DNA from: a bacterium
GTDB taxonomy: Bacteria; Planctomycetota; UBA1135; UBA2386
Assembly (NCBI GenBank): GCA_024743115.1
Contig: JANSXC010000009.1
Coordinates: forward strand, 1-64,000
Reading direction: 5' to 3'
DNA: 64,000 bases
Below, piece by piece: positions 9,372-17,761 of this stretch. Below the pieces are notes generated by a model. It was not told the origin of the DNA, did no database searches, and saw only the letters and a program-made list of their open reading frames with translations. Position 1 is the first letter of the stretch; each line of letters starts with the position of its first letter. The position numbers and the translations under genes are program-made.

Positions 9372-9590
9372 GGATCGGATGGCGAACATCGACCCCACAG
9401 CGTTCGAGCCCGGCACGAATCCCGCCGTTCTCGAAGAATCCGACGCCCGAGTCCCTCCGCCTGCGTGAGCCAACAACTCTCGGTGGCGGCCGGCAATCGA
9501 CCGTGCTGCCGCAGTTACCGCCAGATCGATGTGGGACGCCGCACGAGCGCGACGTTCGCTCCACTGCCCCTTCGCCAACTCTCGACAGCC

Positions 9591-10652
9591 ATGAATCGCA
9601 CCCTCCTCCCGCTGCTCCTCTCGCCCTGCCTCCTTGCCCAAGGTCCTATGACGCAAGGGCCTACGATCATGACGGCCAGTGACTACGGCGTCCTCGCCAA
9701 TCTCGGTGGCACGGTCGACTACGACGCCGAAGCGACGGCCACGACGGTGATGCGTGGGCTGGGCGTGGCAGCGCGCGAGACCAGCGGCGGCCGGCGCAGC
9801 GACGTCGCCGGCGCTTCGACCCGCATCCAGCGTGCCGGCTCCTCGCGTGGCGGTCAGGGCGTGACGGTGAGCGAGCACGGCTTCGTGCGCAACGCCGACC
9901 CGGCCCAGAGCGCCGCCGCCGGCACGTCCGCGGACGCACCGTCGACGCAGAGTCCGAGCCAGGGCGGCCACAGCCTATCGGTCAACTACCCGAACATCGG
10001 CCAAGGCATGAATGCGATCGTCACGATCCGTTGGCGCGGCAACGCGTCGGCCGGTGCGAGCTGCGCGGCCGCCGTCGACGTCGACGGCGACGGCAACGCC
10101 GACTTCATGGGCACCGCGAACGGCACGCCCGTCGCGACAACGCTGCAGGTCACGGCCGGCACCAATGGCGTCACGATCGACATCACGACGAACGGTTCGG
10201 CCGCGGTGGCGGCAGACGGCCGCGAGAGCTACGCCGGCGCGCTCACGGTCCTCGTCGAAGAGGGCACGCTGCCGACCTCGTGCACGTTCACCAACTTCGG
10301 TACCGCGTGCGGCGCCGACCTCAATGGCTCGGTCAGCCCCAACCTCGACCTCACGCTCGACGTGAGCAACGCCGCGCCCGACGCGTACGGCTTCATGCTG
10401 CTCGGCGATCAACTCGCCACCCCGATGCCGGCGCCGATCGGCAACTGCAACATCCTCGTCGACCGTCGCGGCTGGGGCCGAGGCTCGTTCCGGATGTTCC
10501 GCACGGACAGCAACGGCGATGCGACCGTGAACGTGCCGACGCCGAACATGGCGCTCACCGTGTCATTCCAGGCCCTGGTGCTGACGCGTGATCCGGCCAC
10601 GCGGACCCGCTCGCTCGACGCCAGCAACGGCACCGAGCTGGCCTGCCAGTAG
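9591..10652 (+). CDS. Secreted protein with the shared Cys/Gly C-terminal domain
   Basis: 353 residues. A signal peptide (MNRTLLPLLLSPCLLAQ) is followed by a low-complexity Ser/Ala/Gly region, then a beta-rich middle with an acidic Asp/Gly stretch (VDVDGDGNADF) that could bind calcium. The C-terminus (about residues 232-353, FTNFGTACGADLNGSVSPNL and MALTVSFQALVLTRDPATR) matches the domain that ends many other exported proteins here. No enzymatic motif is seen. The upstream part of this frame remains open antisense to the preceding gene, but the signal peptide fixes the start at 9591. Confidence 0.68.
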   Translation: MNRTLLPLLLSPCLLAQGPMTQGPTIMTASDYGVLANLGGTVDYDAEATATTVMRGLGVAARETSGGRRSDVAGASTRIQRAGSSRGGQGVTVSEHGFVRNADPAQSAAAGTSADAPSTQSPSQGGHSLSVNYPNIGQGMNAIVTIRWRGNASAGASCAAAVDVDGDGNADFMGTANGTPVATTLQVTAGTNGVTIDITTNGSAAVAADGRESYAGALTVLVEEGTLPTSCTFTNFGTACGADLNGSVSPNLDLTLDVSNAAPDAYGFMLLGDQLATPMPAPIGNCNILVDRRGWGRGSFRMFRTDSNGDATVNVPTPNMALTVSFQALVLTRDPATRTRSLDASNGTELACQ

Positions 10653-10670
10653 CGCCGGGCCGCCGCGCAC

Positions 10671-10691
10671 CCGGGCCGCATGACGGCCCGG
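10671..10691 (+). terminator. Perfect 8-bp hairpin after the secreted gene
   Basis: CCGGGCCG, loop CATGA, CGGCCCGG, starting 19 nt after the stop codon. It is very stable but lacks a T-tract. Confidence 0.5.
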
Positions 10692-10853
10692 CATACACTG
10701 CGGCCCTGATAGATTACGGTCCGGCAGACTTGTGCGACGGTCGCATTCCCGTCGCAAGCCGCTACCCCCCTCGCAGCGAGCGCGCTCCGCCCTACACTCA
10801 CGCGTTCTGTCAGGACCGCGAGGTCCACCCCAAATCACCAGGACACAATCACC

Positions 10854-12086
10854 ATGCAGATCGGTTCACTGCTTCTTGCCTCCACCGCCACCCTCATCGC
10901 CTCCGGCGTCGCCCGCGCGCAGTTCGCGGACGGCCTCGACAACAGCTCGGCCGACGTTCTCGTCATCGCCGAGACCGATTCGTCGGCACAGTTCGTCGAT
11001 TACTCGAACATGACGCTGGGTTCGCAGACGTTCTCGATCCCCGAAGCCCCGCGCCGCATCCCGGGCTCCGCCGCGACGCGCGGCATTGTCTGCCAGGCCA
11101 ACCAGACGCTCGGCGTCGCGAGCGCCGTGAACATCATCGCGGGCGCCACGCCGATCTCCTTCTCCGGCCGCCACCGCCTGTCGTTCGACGTCTACATCAA
11201 CGTGCCGGATCCGCTGCCGGGTGGTTCGACCGAACAGGTGCTCTGGGGCGTCGGCACCGACAACGTCGCGCCGATCGAAGCGCGCCACAACCGCAACTCG
11301 AACACGATCGGCGTCTGGGGCTGGCTCGCCGGCGAGAACGGCTACTCCACGGATGACGCCGTGATCTTCCAGGACGGCACCGAACTCGCCGACTGGGGCG
11401 ACACGCAGCCCGGCGAGGACGTCCCGTTCAACGAGGCGTTCAACAAGCCGGTCGTCGCGGCCGCGCCGAACAACGCGGCGGCCAACCAGTGGGTCCGCGT
11501 CGACATCGACGTCGACACCAACGGCGACGTGCGCGTCTACTACAACGGTGTCGAGTTCTTCAACCAGACCGGCCTGTCGCCGAGCGGCTTCGCGATGATG
11601 GGCTACGAGGACCCGTTCAACTCGCTGAACACGAACCCCGACGCCCAGTGGTGCCTGCTCGACAACTTCCGTGTCAGCCTCGGCGATCCCGCCTGCCCGA
11701 TCCCGGGTGCGGCAACGATCCAGGGCACCGCGACCGGTGGTGAGATCCTCAACGGCTCGGCCATCCCGGCCGCTGGCAGCCCGATGACCGCCCGCCTGCG
11801 CGGCGGCCCGGCGAGCGCCGGCGCGCTGCTCGCGATGGGCTTCCCGGCTCCCGCGACGATCCCCGTGCCGCTCGGCTCGTGCACCCTCGGTGTCGAGGTC
11901 GTCATCCCGACGCTGGCCTCGATCCTGACCATCACGGACGCGCTCGGCAACAGCGAGTTCACGGTCAACGTCCCGCCGGGCGGCGCCTTCTGCGCCCGCA
12001 GCTTCGGCTTCCAGTTCTTCTGGGTCGACGCGACGCCGTGTGGTGTCGCGCACACCGAGGGCATGACGCTCTCGATCGGCGGCTGA
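10854..12086 (+). CDS. Secreted LamG-like / beta-sandwich protein
   Basis: 410 residues with a clean signal peptide (MQIGSLLLASTATLIASGVA, then RAQ). Residues about 20-280 resemble a concanavalin/LamG-type sandwich: FSGRHRLSFDVYINVPDPLP, then WVRVDIDVDTNGDVRVYYNG, then WCLLDNFRVSLGD, the usual pattern of strands ending in a lone exposed domain face. The final ~125 residues are a divergent copy of the shared C-terminal domain (VPLGSCTLGVEV, then MTLSIGG at the end). A carbohydrate-binding or structural surface role is plausible but unproven. It is a single-gene transcript to judge from the strong hairpin just after it. Confidence 0.7.
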   Translation: MQIGSLLLASTATLIASGVARAQFADGLDNSSADVLVIAETDSSAQFVDYSNMTLGSQTFSIPEAPRRIPGSAATRGIVCQANQTLGVASAVNIIAGATPISFSGRHRLSFDVYINVPDPLPGGSTEQVLWGVGTDNVAPIEARHNRNSNTIGVWGWLAGENGYSTDDAVIFQDGTELADWGDTQPGEDVPFNEAFNKPVVAAAPNNAAANQWVRVDIDVDTNGDVRVYYNGVEFFNQTGLSPSGFAMMGYEDPFNSLNTNPDAQWCLLDNFRVSLGDPACPIPGAATIQGTATGGEILNGSAIPAAGSPMTARLRGGPASAGALLAMGFPAPATIPVPLGSCTLGVEVVIPTLASILTITDALGNSEFTVNVPPGGAFCARSFGFQFFWVDATPCGVAHTEGMTLSIGG

Positions 12087-12092
12087 TGCCCC

Positions 12093-12120
12093 GAGGCGCG
12101 AGGCCTTCGCCTCGCGCCTC
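12093..12120 (+). terminator. Perfect 12-bp hairpin terminator
   Basis: GAGGCGCGAGGC, loop CTTC, GCCTCGCGCCTC, beginning 7 nt after the stop codon at 12086. No T-run follows. This is among the strongest stem-loops in the window. Confidence 0.65.
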
Positions 12121-12275
12121 AGCAAGTCCCGATTCTCGGCGGCCCGGGCTCGCCTGGGCCTGCCATCACGAGCACGCCAGATCACCGCTGCTCGTCGCAC
12201 TCGCACGCCACGGCGTCACGCGGGGTGCACAGCCGGTAACCCGGCTATCGTATCGCGCTCGTCGCCGGGCGATTC

Positions 12276-13832
12276 ATGAGCCGGTTTCGCGACTTCGACC
12301 GTAATCGAACCATGACCGCTCCACGCCTCGGCCTCTCCCCGATCCTGCCACCGATGATGGCCGCGGTGGCAACGTGCGCCGTGGCGATGGTCTGGGCGGC
12401 CCAGACCGCGGGCGGGCTCCCGATGCAGGCGACAACCGCGCGGCCGGTGCCCGTTCCGGCAGACCACGCGCCGCTGCCACACGGCACGGTGGTCAGCCCG
12501 ATGAGCCGCGTCTACCGCGTCTATCAGAGCAACCCGTCCAACCCCAACTTCGCGCTCGCGGCCAACGCCATCGCGCTCGACGGCACGCTGTCCTACTACA
12601 CGTGGAACGAGGTCTCGCGCAACATCCCGCAGGCCGTGCAGGCCAGCCTGCCGCCCGGTTTCGACTACTCGCCGTGGATCCCGGACGGTCAGCTCGCGAG
12701 CGCGGGCCGGGTCAACCCCAACTCGCCGCTCTATCCGCGCACCTACCGCGGCCTCGACCAGGTCAGCCGCGACTGGCCGAAGACTGCCGTGACCGCGGGC
12801 CAGGTCCTGCCGGTGAGCTTTCTCGCAACGGCGCCGCACAATCCCAGCGTCTGGGACGTGTGGATGACAACCGCCGACTGGCAGCCCGACACCCCGCTGC
12901 GCTGGTCGCACATGGAGTTCCTCGGCCGCCCGACCGTGACGTTCACCGGCACCCACTACGACTTCGACATCACGGTGCCCGCCGATCGGCAGGGCCATCA
13001 CGTGCTCTGGGTCGCCTGGCAACGCGACGACCCGGTCGGCGAGGTGTTCCTCTCGACCTCGGATCTCGAGGTCGCCCCAATCCACGACGACTGCACGGGC
13101 GCTACAACGCTCACGCTCGGCGAACATGATGACCTCTCCCTCGCAGGAGCAACCCGCAGTGCCGCGATCGCGAGCTGCGAACCGGCCGGCGCTCGCCGCG
13201 ACGTGTGGTTCCAACACACCGCGCTCTGCACCGGCACCCTGCGGGCCGCCACGTGCAGCTCGGGCAGCGGACTCGACACGACGGTCGCGATCTGGGCGGG
13301 CCCGTGCGGCAGCCTCGCCCAACTGTCTTGCAACGATGATGCCTGCGGCCAGCAGTCCGTCACGACCGCGACCGTGAGCCAGGGCACGAGCTACTGGCTC
13401 CAGGTGAGCGCTGCAGCCAACTCGGCCACCGACTCCTTCGCGCTGAGCCTGAGCTACGACAACGGCACCGGCAACTTCACGACGACGACCCCGAGCTGCG
13501 GCAGCAGCGTGACGCTCGCAGCGAGCGGCGCCCCCAACCTCGGCGGCATCGTCGACTACGACGTCACCGGCGGCACGGGAACGTTCCAGGGCCTCGTGTT
13601 CGGATTCGCGCCGGCCAACCTCACGCGGTGCAGCGGTTGTGTGTTCGGGGTCAGCTCCGTCGGCACGTTGCCGGCGCGCACGTCGTTCGTCGTGCCCTGC
13701 GACCCGGGACTCGTCGGCACCCGCTGGTGGCTCCAGGGCGTCGACGCGTTCGGGATCAACGGCGGCTGCAACTACGGCAGTGGCGTCGACTTCGCGCTGA
13801 CCTCGACGATTCGCACGACCGTCGGCAACTGA
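12276..13832 (+). CDS. Probable AA10 lytic polysaccharide monooxygenase with PPC-like and C-terminal domains
   Basis: 518 residues; ATG 12312 is a possible later start. A hydrophobic signal segment (MMAAVATCAVAMVWAAQ) is followed by a Pro/Ala-rich stretch, then HGTVVSPMSRVYRVYQ (His69), which matches the start of AA10 monooxygenases, where the N-terminal His coordinates copper. The second brace histidine is His188 in SFLATAPHNPSVWDVWMT, and VLWVAWQRDDPVGEVFLSTS matches the last conserved AA10 block. Residues ~270-395 look like a pre-peptidase C-terminal (PPC-type) domain, and the end is the shared Cys/Gly domain. It would oxidatively cleave chitin or cellulose outside the cell. His69 lies unusually far from a normal signal-peptidase site, so extra maturation is needed. 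Confidence 0.82.
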   Translation: MSRFRDFDRNRTMTAPRLGLSPILPPMMAAVATCAVAMVWAAQTAGGLPMQATTARPVPVPADHAPLPHGTVVSPMSRVYRVYQSNPSNPNFALAANAIALDGTLSYYTWNEVSRNIPQAVQASLPPGFDYSPWIPDGQLASAGRVNPNSPLYPRTYRGLDQVSRDWPKTAVTAGQVLPVSFLATAPHNPSVWDVWMTTADWQPDTPLRWSHMEFLGRPTVTFTGTHYDFDITVPADRQGHHVLWVAWQRDDPVGEVFLSTSDLEVAPIHDDCTGATTLTLGEHDDLSLAGATRSAAIASCEPAGARRDVWFQHTALCTGTLRAATCSSGSGLDTTVAIWAGPCGSLAQLSCNDDACGQQSVTTATVSQGTSYWLQVSAAANSATDSFALSLSYDNGTGNFTTTTPSCGSSVTLAASGAPNLGGIVDYDVTGGTGTFQGLVFGFAPANLTRCSGCVFGVSSVGTLPARTSFVVPCDPGLVGTRWWLQGVDAFGINGGCNYGSGVDFALTSTIRTTVGN

Positions 13833-13982
13833 ACTTCGGAGCGCTCCGGCGGGCGTTCCCCAACAACCTCCTCCGACAATCTTCTCGGAATGCTGTCGAT
13901 CCAACGCTTCGCGGATCGTCACTTGTTCGAAGCCGCGACGCGCGGCGGACTCTCCCCCCAACAACACTCCAAACCCGAACCA

Positions 13983-14573
13983 ATGATCACTCGCTCACCG
14001 ATCCGCTCCCTCACCGCCCTTCTCGCCTGCGCCCTGCCGCTCACCGCGCAAGACATGCCCACCCCCGGCCCCGAGCACAAGGCCATGGCCGCCATGGTCG
14101 GCACGTGGGATGCGACGCTACACACGCCCGGCCCGACGGGCGACTGGATGGAGAGCAAGGGCGTCTCCAAGAAGAAGATGATGGCGGGCGGCTTCTGGCT
14201 GGTCGATGACTTCCAGGCCAACATGATGGGCATGAAGTTCGTCGGCCATGGCATGAGCGGCTACGACCCGCTGGAGAAGAAGCACGTCGCCACGTGGACT
14301 GACTCGATGAGCCCCTACCTGTCCATCATGAAGGGCAGCTACGACAAGTCGGGCAAGGTGCTCACCATGACCGGCAAGGCCATCGGCATGGACGGCAAGA
14401 TGACCGAGTACCGCTACGTCACGACGATGAAGAGCAAGAACGAGCACTTGTTCGAGATGTCGATGCGCGGCCTCGACGGCAAGATGATGACGACGTTGAA
14501 GATCACGTACAAGCGCCGCATGAACGCCGACGACAAGGCCCTCGAGAAAGGGGCAGTCAACAAGCGCGACTGA
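13983..14573 (+). CDS. Exported DUF1579 protein
   Basis: 196 residues. A signal peptide (MITRSPIRSLTALLACALPL) is followed by the DUF1579 pattern: EHKAMAAMVGTWDATLHTPG, then GGFWLVDDFQANMMGMKFVG, then GYDPLEKKHVATWTDSMSPY and GKVLTMTGKAI. Members form a lipocalin-like barrel of unknown ligand. The start at 13983 is preferred over an upstream in-frame ATG at 13890 because of the signal peptide. A strong hairpin follows the stop. The protein is unusually rich in Met and Lys for this neighbourhood. Confidence 0.85.
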   Translation: MITRSPIRSLTALLACALPLTAQDMPTPGPEHKAMAAMVGTWDATLHTPGPTGDWMESKGVSKKKMMAGGFWLVDDFQANMMGMKFVGHGMSGYDPLEKKHVATWTDSMSPYLSIMKGSYDKSGKVLTMTGKAIGMDGKMTEYRYVTTMKSKNEHLFEMSMRGLDGKMMTTLKITYKRRMNADDKALEKGAVNKRD

Positions 14574-14591
14574 TTCGCGCGGTCGCTGCCG

Positions 14592-14612
14592 GGCGCCGGT
14601 GATTCCGGCGCC
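14592..14612 (+). terminator. Perfect 8-bp hairpin after the DUF1579 gene
   Basis: GGCGCCGG, loop TGATT, CCGGCGCC, 18 nt after the stop codon. No T-tract. Confidence 0.5.
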
Positions 14613-14640
14613 GCGGCACACCCTGCGGTAGGTTGGGGCC

Positions 14641-16119
14641 GTGACCAGCCCCCAACCCGCGAATCGAGCCCCCGCCTCGCGCCAACCGGAGTCTCACCAC
14701 CCCGAGCCCGCGCGATGGGCCGCATGGCACTGCGTCGCCGTGCGTTATCTGCTGCTCCACTGGCTGCTCTACGCGTTCCCGAAGCCGCTCGGCGATCTGG
14801 GGACGACGCTGCTGCGCCTGCCAGCCACCTTGTTCGGCAGCGACTCCGTGCCGAGTTGGGTGCACCGTGCGAACCACGCATGGTCGCAATGGGCGGAGAA
14901 GCCACGCGAGTGGTGGGAAGGCGCACTGACCTGGCTCCAGCACCAGAACATGACCTTCGGCGCGGAGATGATCCACACCAGCACGATTCGCAGCGACACT
15001 TGCGCGGCGTGGACACGGGTCGCCTACATCGCCGCGATCGCGGCATTCCTCACCACGATCTGGACCCTGATCGACCGCCGGGGGCCGGATCACCCGCGAT
15101 CAGGTCACCCGCGATTGGGCCGCTGGCTGCACCTCGGAGCACGCTGGTACCTCGCGCTCTACATGCTCGAGTACGCGTGGCCCAAGTTCGTGGGCAGTCA
15201 GTTCTCTCACCCCACGATCCAGCAGCTGACGTGGGAGGTCGGAGATCTGACGCCGAGCGGCGTGTTGTGGCGATTCATGGGCAACAGCGCCACCTACTCG
15301 TTCCTCGGCGGACTCGGCGAACTTGCCGGTTTCGCGCTGCTCCTGCATCGGCGAACCGCGCTCCTCGGCGCCGGCGTCACGACCCTGGTCATGGCGAACG
15401 TGTGCGCGTTCAACTGGCTCTACGATGTGCCTCTGAAGCAGTTCTCGACGCACCTGGTGCTGATCGCGATCGGCCTGATCGCGCCGTTCCGCCACCGACT
15501 GTGGTCGGTGTTGTGGCGGAACGATCACGCGGCCCCCGTCGACCTACGCGTCACGCGCTCGCGCTGGCTCGGTTGGCCGCTGCTCGTGACCGGCACGGTG
15601 TGGGCCTTGGCGGCCTGCTACCACGTCGGTTCCGCGCAGATCAGGTGGCGCCTGAATGCGGATCGCACGACCCACGCAATCCCCGCGCTCTACGGACTCT
15701 GGCGCGTCGAGTCGATGGTCGTCGATGGCAATCGCCTGCCGTCGACCGACGTCGCACGATGGCGCGACGTCGCGATCGATCGCGGCAACAGGGTCTGGAT
15801 CCGCACGCGTACGGGCCGCTCGTTCGGCTACCGCTACGACGAAGACCTGGACACCATGACGATTGCACTGACACCAACGTCGGGCAACACGCCGGCATTC
15901 GAATGGCAGGTCGAGCGCGGCATCGTGATCCGCAAGGCGTTCCACCCGGCTCCGCGTCGGCCGGAAGACTTCCGGACCATGGTCGATGTCGAACGTGATG
16001 CGCTGACGTTCCGCGGCGAGTGGCAGGGCCGCGCAATCGAGGTCCGGACGGTGAAGAAGACCTTCAACTACGACCGCGACCCCAGCCTCATCACCGAGTG
16101 GCCGAAGTCCGGCAGGTAG
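14641..16119 (+). CDS. DoxX-like multipass membrane protein with a soluble C-terminal domain
   Basis: 492 residues from a GTG at 14641. Residues 1-330 contain about six to seven membrane segments: AVRYLLLHWLLYAFPKPLG, VAYIAAIAAFLTTIWTLI, WYLALYMLEYAWPKFVGSQF, SFLGGLGELAGFALLL, LLGAGVTTLVMANVCAF, HLVLIAIGLIAPF and PLLVTGTVWALAACYHV. The spacing and the YAWPKF and GELAGFALLL motifs resemble DoxX/quinol-oxidase-accessory proteins. The last ~150 residues are soluble and beta-rich (LYGLWRVESMVVDGNRLPST), like a lipocalin-type domain. The exact function is unknown. It follows the DUF1579 gene on the same strand, but a hairpin separates them. Confidence 0.75.
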   Translation: MTSPQPANRAPASRQPESHHPEPARWAAWHCVAVRYLLLHWLLYAFPKPLGDLGTTLLRLPATLFGSDSVPSWVHRANHAWSQWAEKPREWWEGALTWLQHQNMTFGAEMIHTSTIRSDTCAAWTRVAYIAAIAAFLTTIWTLIDRRGPDHPRSGHPRLGRWLHLGARWYLALYMLEYAWPKFVGSQFSHPTIQQLTWEVGDLTPSGVLWRFMGNSATYSFLGGLGELAGFALLLHRRTALLGAGVTTLVMANVCAFNWLYDVPLKQFSTHLVLIAIGLIAPFRHRLWSVLWRNDHAAPVDLRVTRSRWLGWPLLVTGTVWALAACYHVGSAQIRWRLNADRTTHAIPALYGLWRVESMVVDGNRLPSTDVARWRDVAIDRGNRVWIRTRTGRSFGYRYDEDLDTMTIALTPTSGNTPAFEWQVERGIVIRKAFHPAPRRPEDFRTMVDVERDALTFRGEWQGRAIEVRTVKKTFNYDRDPSLITEWPKSGR

Positions 16120-16195
16120 TGGCGAACGCGGACGCCGCACGCGCGTCAGCCGCTGCGCTGATGCCGATTGGTGACCCGATCCATCGTCAGGCGGC

Positions 16196-17668
16196 CTACT
16201 TCAGCCACTCGAAGTGGCCGCCGGTGACCTCGGCGATCTTCTGTAACTGGTCGCGATACCACTCGTTGTCGGTGTAGGCGACGCTGTGCACCGTGACCTT
16301 GTGAAACCGGTTGAGGTCCTTCAGATGCCGGGTAACGCGGTTCCAGTGCACGTAGAGCCCGGTATCGGGCTCGCCGGATGACAGCAGGTAGATCGTATCG
16401 AGCGTCGGATCCGCGACCACGGTGTCGAGCGCCTGCCAGATGTCCTTCTCGCGACCATCGCTTTCTGCCGAAGCAAACGCAATCACGCGGCGTCGCGTCT
16501 TGCTACCGAGCTTGACGGGCTTCTTCTTGAACGGCACGAGTTCGGTATCGTAGTTGAAGACGTTGAACACGAGCTTGTCCTCGAGGATCTCGAGCACGCG
16601 CTGCAACTCCGCGACGGCGGCCTCCTCCTTGGACATCCCCTTGCTGGTCAGGTCGTCCTTCATGCGGAACGACTTGTCGATGAGGAACGCGATGTGGTCG
16701 CTGTCGACGGGCACACCGTTGTAGGCGACGGTCCCGACCGACTTCTTGCTCTTGCTGCCACGCTTCTCGGGGAAGCCGAACGTCTCGCGGTTGTCCTGCC
16801 ACCACTTGACCCAGACGTCGGGCTGCTGGATCGGCTGACCGGTGAGCTGCTGCAGCTCGGAGATGGCGCGCGCGGCCACGATCGGCCGGCCGTCACGCAG
16901 CGCGAGCAGCAGGCTGTCGACGGCCGTCTTCGTCTTGATCTGCCCGAGGTTCTGCACGGCCTGCATGCGCGGCCGCCAGTCCGCGTCGCTCAATGACGAC
17001 GTCGAGAACTCCTCGACGCGATCCGGACAGATCTCCGGCGCCGCACCGAGCAGCGCGCAGCGCACGCCCCCGTCCTTGTCCTCGCGCACCGCAACCAGGA
17101 AGAACGTCAGGAACTGCTCGGAGTCGATGCGCGCCAGCGCCTCGATCGCGTTGGCGCGGACCCGCTCGTCCTTGTGATGCGTGAGGAAGCTCAGCTTCTT
17201 GTTGGCACCATCGTACTTCAGCTGACCCAGCGCCCGTGCCGCACACCAGACGATGTAGGGCTCCTTGCTCTTCAGCGCCTTCTCGAGCGTCGCGCCGAAG
17301 CCGCGGTCACCGTAGATCCCGAGGAGTTCGGCACACCATTGCCGGACGCGCGGGTTCTTACCCTTCTTGAGTTCCTCTTCGACCCGGCGGCGCGCGTAGT
17401 GATCCGTGATCTTCTTCAGCCCTTCCCATGCGATGTCGCGATAGTGACCCGGCGACAGGTGCACGCGGCTGCGTCGCCGCTTCTGATGCATGACCTCGAG
17501 CAGATGCTCGACGGCCTCGACACTGTTCGCCTCGACACAGATCCGGGAGCCCTCCGTGACCTGGGCCTCGCGCCGATCGGCAAGCAGCGTGCGGGCCCGC
17601 TCGAGATCCTGAGACGACAGAGAACTGGCGAGAACCGCCGAGAGAACGGTGAAGCGGAGCTTGGGCAC
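16196..17668 (-). CDS. Exported HEAT-repeat protein with a VWA-like domain
   Basis: 490 residues from GTG 17668; an upstream GTG at 17698 overlaps a candidate -10 box. A signal peptide (PKLRFTVLSAVLASSLSS) is followed by HEAT repeats in residues ~90-290 (VRQWCAELLGIYGDRGFGAT, VWCAARALGQLKYDG, RANAIEALARIDSEQFL, RPMQ-type turns). From ~330 a von Willebrand A-like fold begins with HIAFLIDKSFRM and continues with DTIYLLSSGEPDTGLYVHW and KVTVHSVAYTDNEWYRDQL. The MIDAS motif DxSxS is degraded to DKSFR, so metal binding may be altered. It probably acts as a periplasmic or surface scaffold. It is divergent from the protease gene. Confidence 0.75.
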   Translation of the reverse strand: MPKLRFTVLSAVLASSLSSQDLERARTLLADRREAQVTEGSRICVEANSVEAVEHLLEVMHQKRRRSRVHLSPGHYRDIAWEGLKKITDHYARRRVEEELKKGKNPRVRQWCAELLGIYGDRGFGATLEKALKSKEPYIVWCAARALGQLKYDGANKKLSFLTHHKDERVRANAIEALARIDSEQFLTFFLVAVREDKDGGVRCALLGAAPEICPDRVEEFSTSSLSDADWRPRMQAVQNLGQIKTKTAVDSLLLALRDGRPIVAARAISELQQLTGQPIQQPDVWVKWWQDNRETFGFPEKRGSKSKKSVGTVAYNGVPVDSDHIAFLIDKSFRMKDDLTSKGMSKEEAAVAELQRVLEILEDKLVFNVFNYDTELVPFKKKPVKLGSKTRRRVIAFASAESDGREKDIWQALDTVVADPTLDTIYLLSSGEPDTGLYVHWNRVTRHLKDLNRFHKVTVHSVAYTDNEWYRDQLQKIAEVTGGHFEWLK

Positions 17669-17696
17669 GGGCGAGCGGAAGGAAGGGGCGCATGCC

Positions 17697-17702
17697 ACAA
17701 TA
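17697..17702 (-). promoter_or_regulatory. Candidate -10 box for the HEAT/VWA gene
   Basis: TATTGT on the minus strand, about 29 nt before the preferred GTG start. No convincing -35 box is seen; this is a visual match only. Confidence 0.25.
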
Positions 17703-17727
17703 GCGGATCGGCCCGATCACGGGGCGG

Positions 17728-17733
17728 TATGAT
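17728..17733 (+). promoter_or_regulatory. Candidate -10 box for the protease gene
   Basis: TATGAT, 28 nt upstream of the ATG at 17762 in a short divergent intergenic region. The -35 box is not clear. Confidence 0.3.
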
Positions 17734-17761
17734 TCCACGTCCGCCCCCAGGACCGCACTTG

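Noticed and set aside
7872..9590. In-frame upstream extension of the secreted gene at 9591
   Set aside because: It is antisense to the coiled-coil gene, and a good signal peptide begins at 9591.
12216..13967. 583-codon open frame on the minus strand opposite the monooxygenase gene
   Set aside because: Arg/Ala/Gly-rich translation with no domain; it is the antisense shadow expected in GC-rich DNA.
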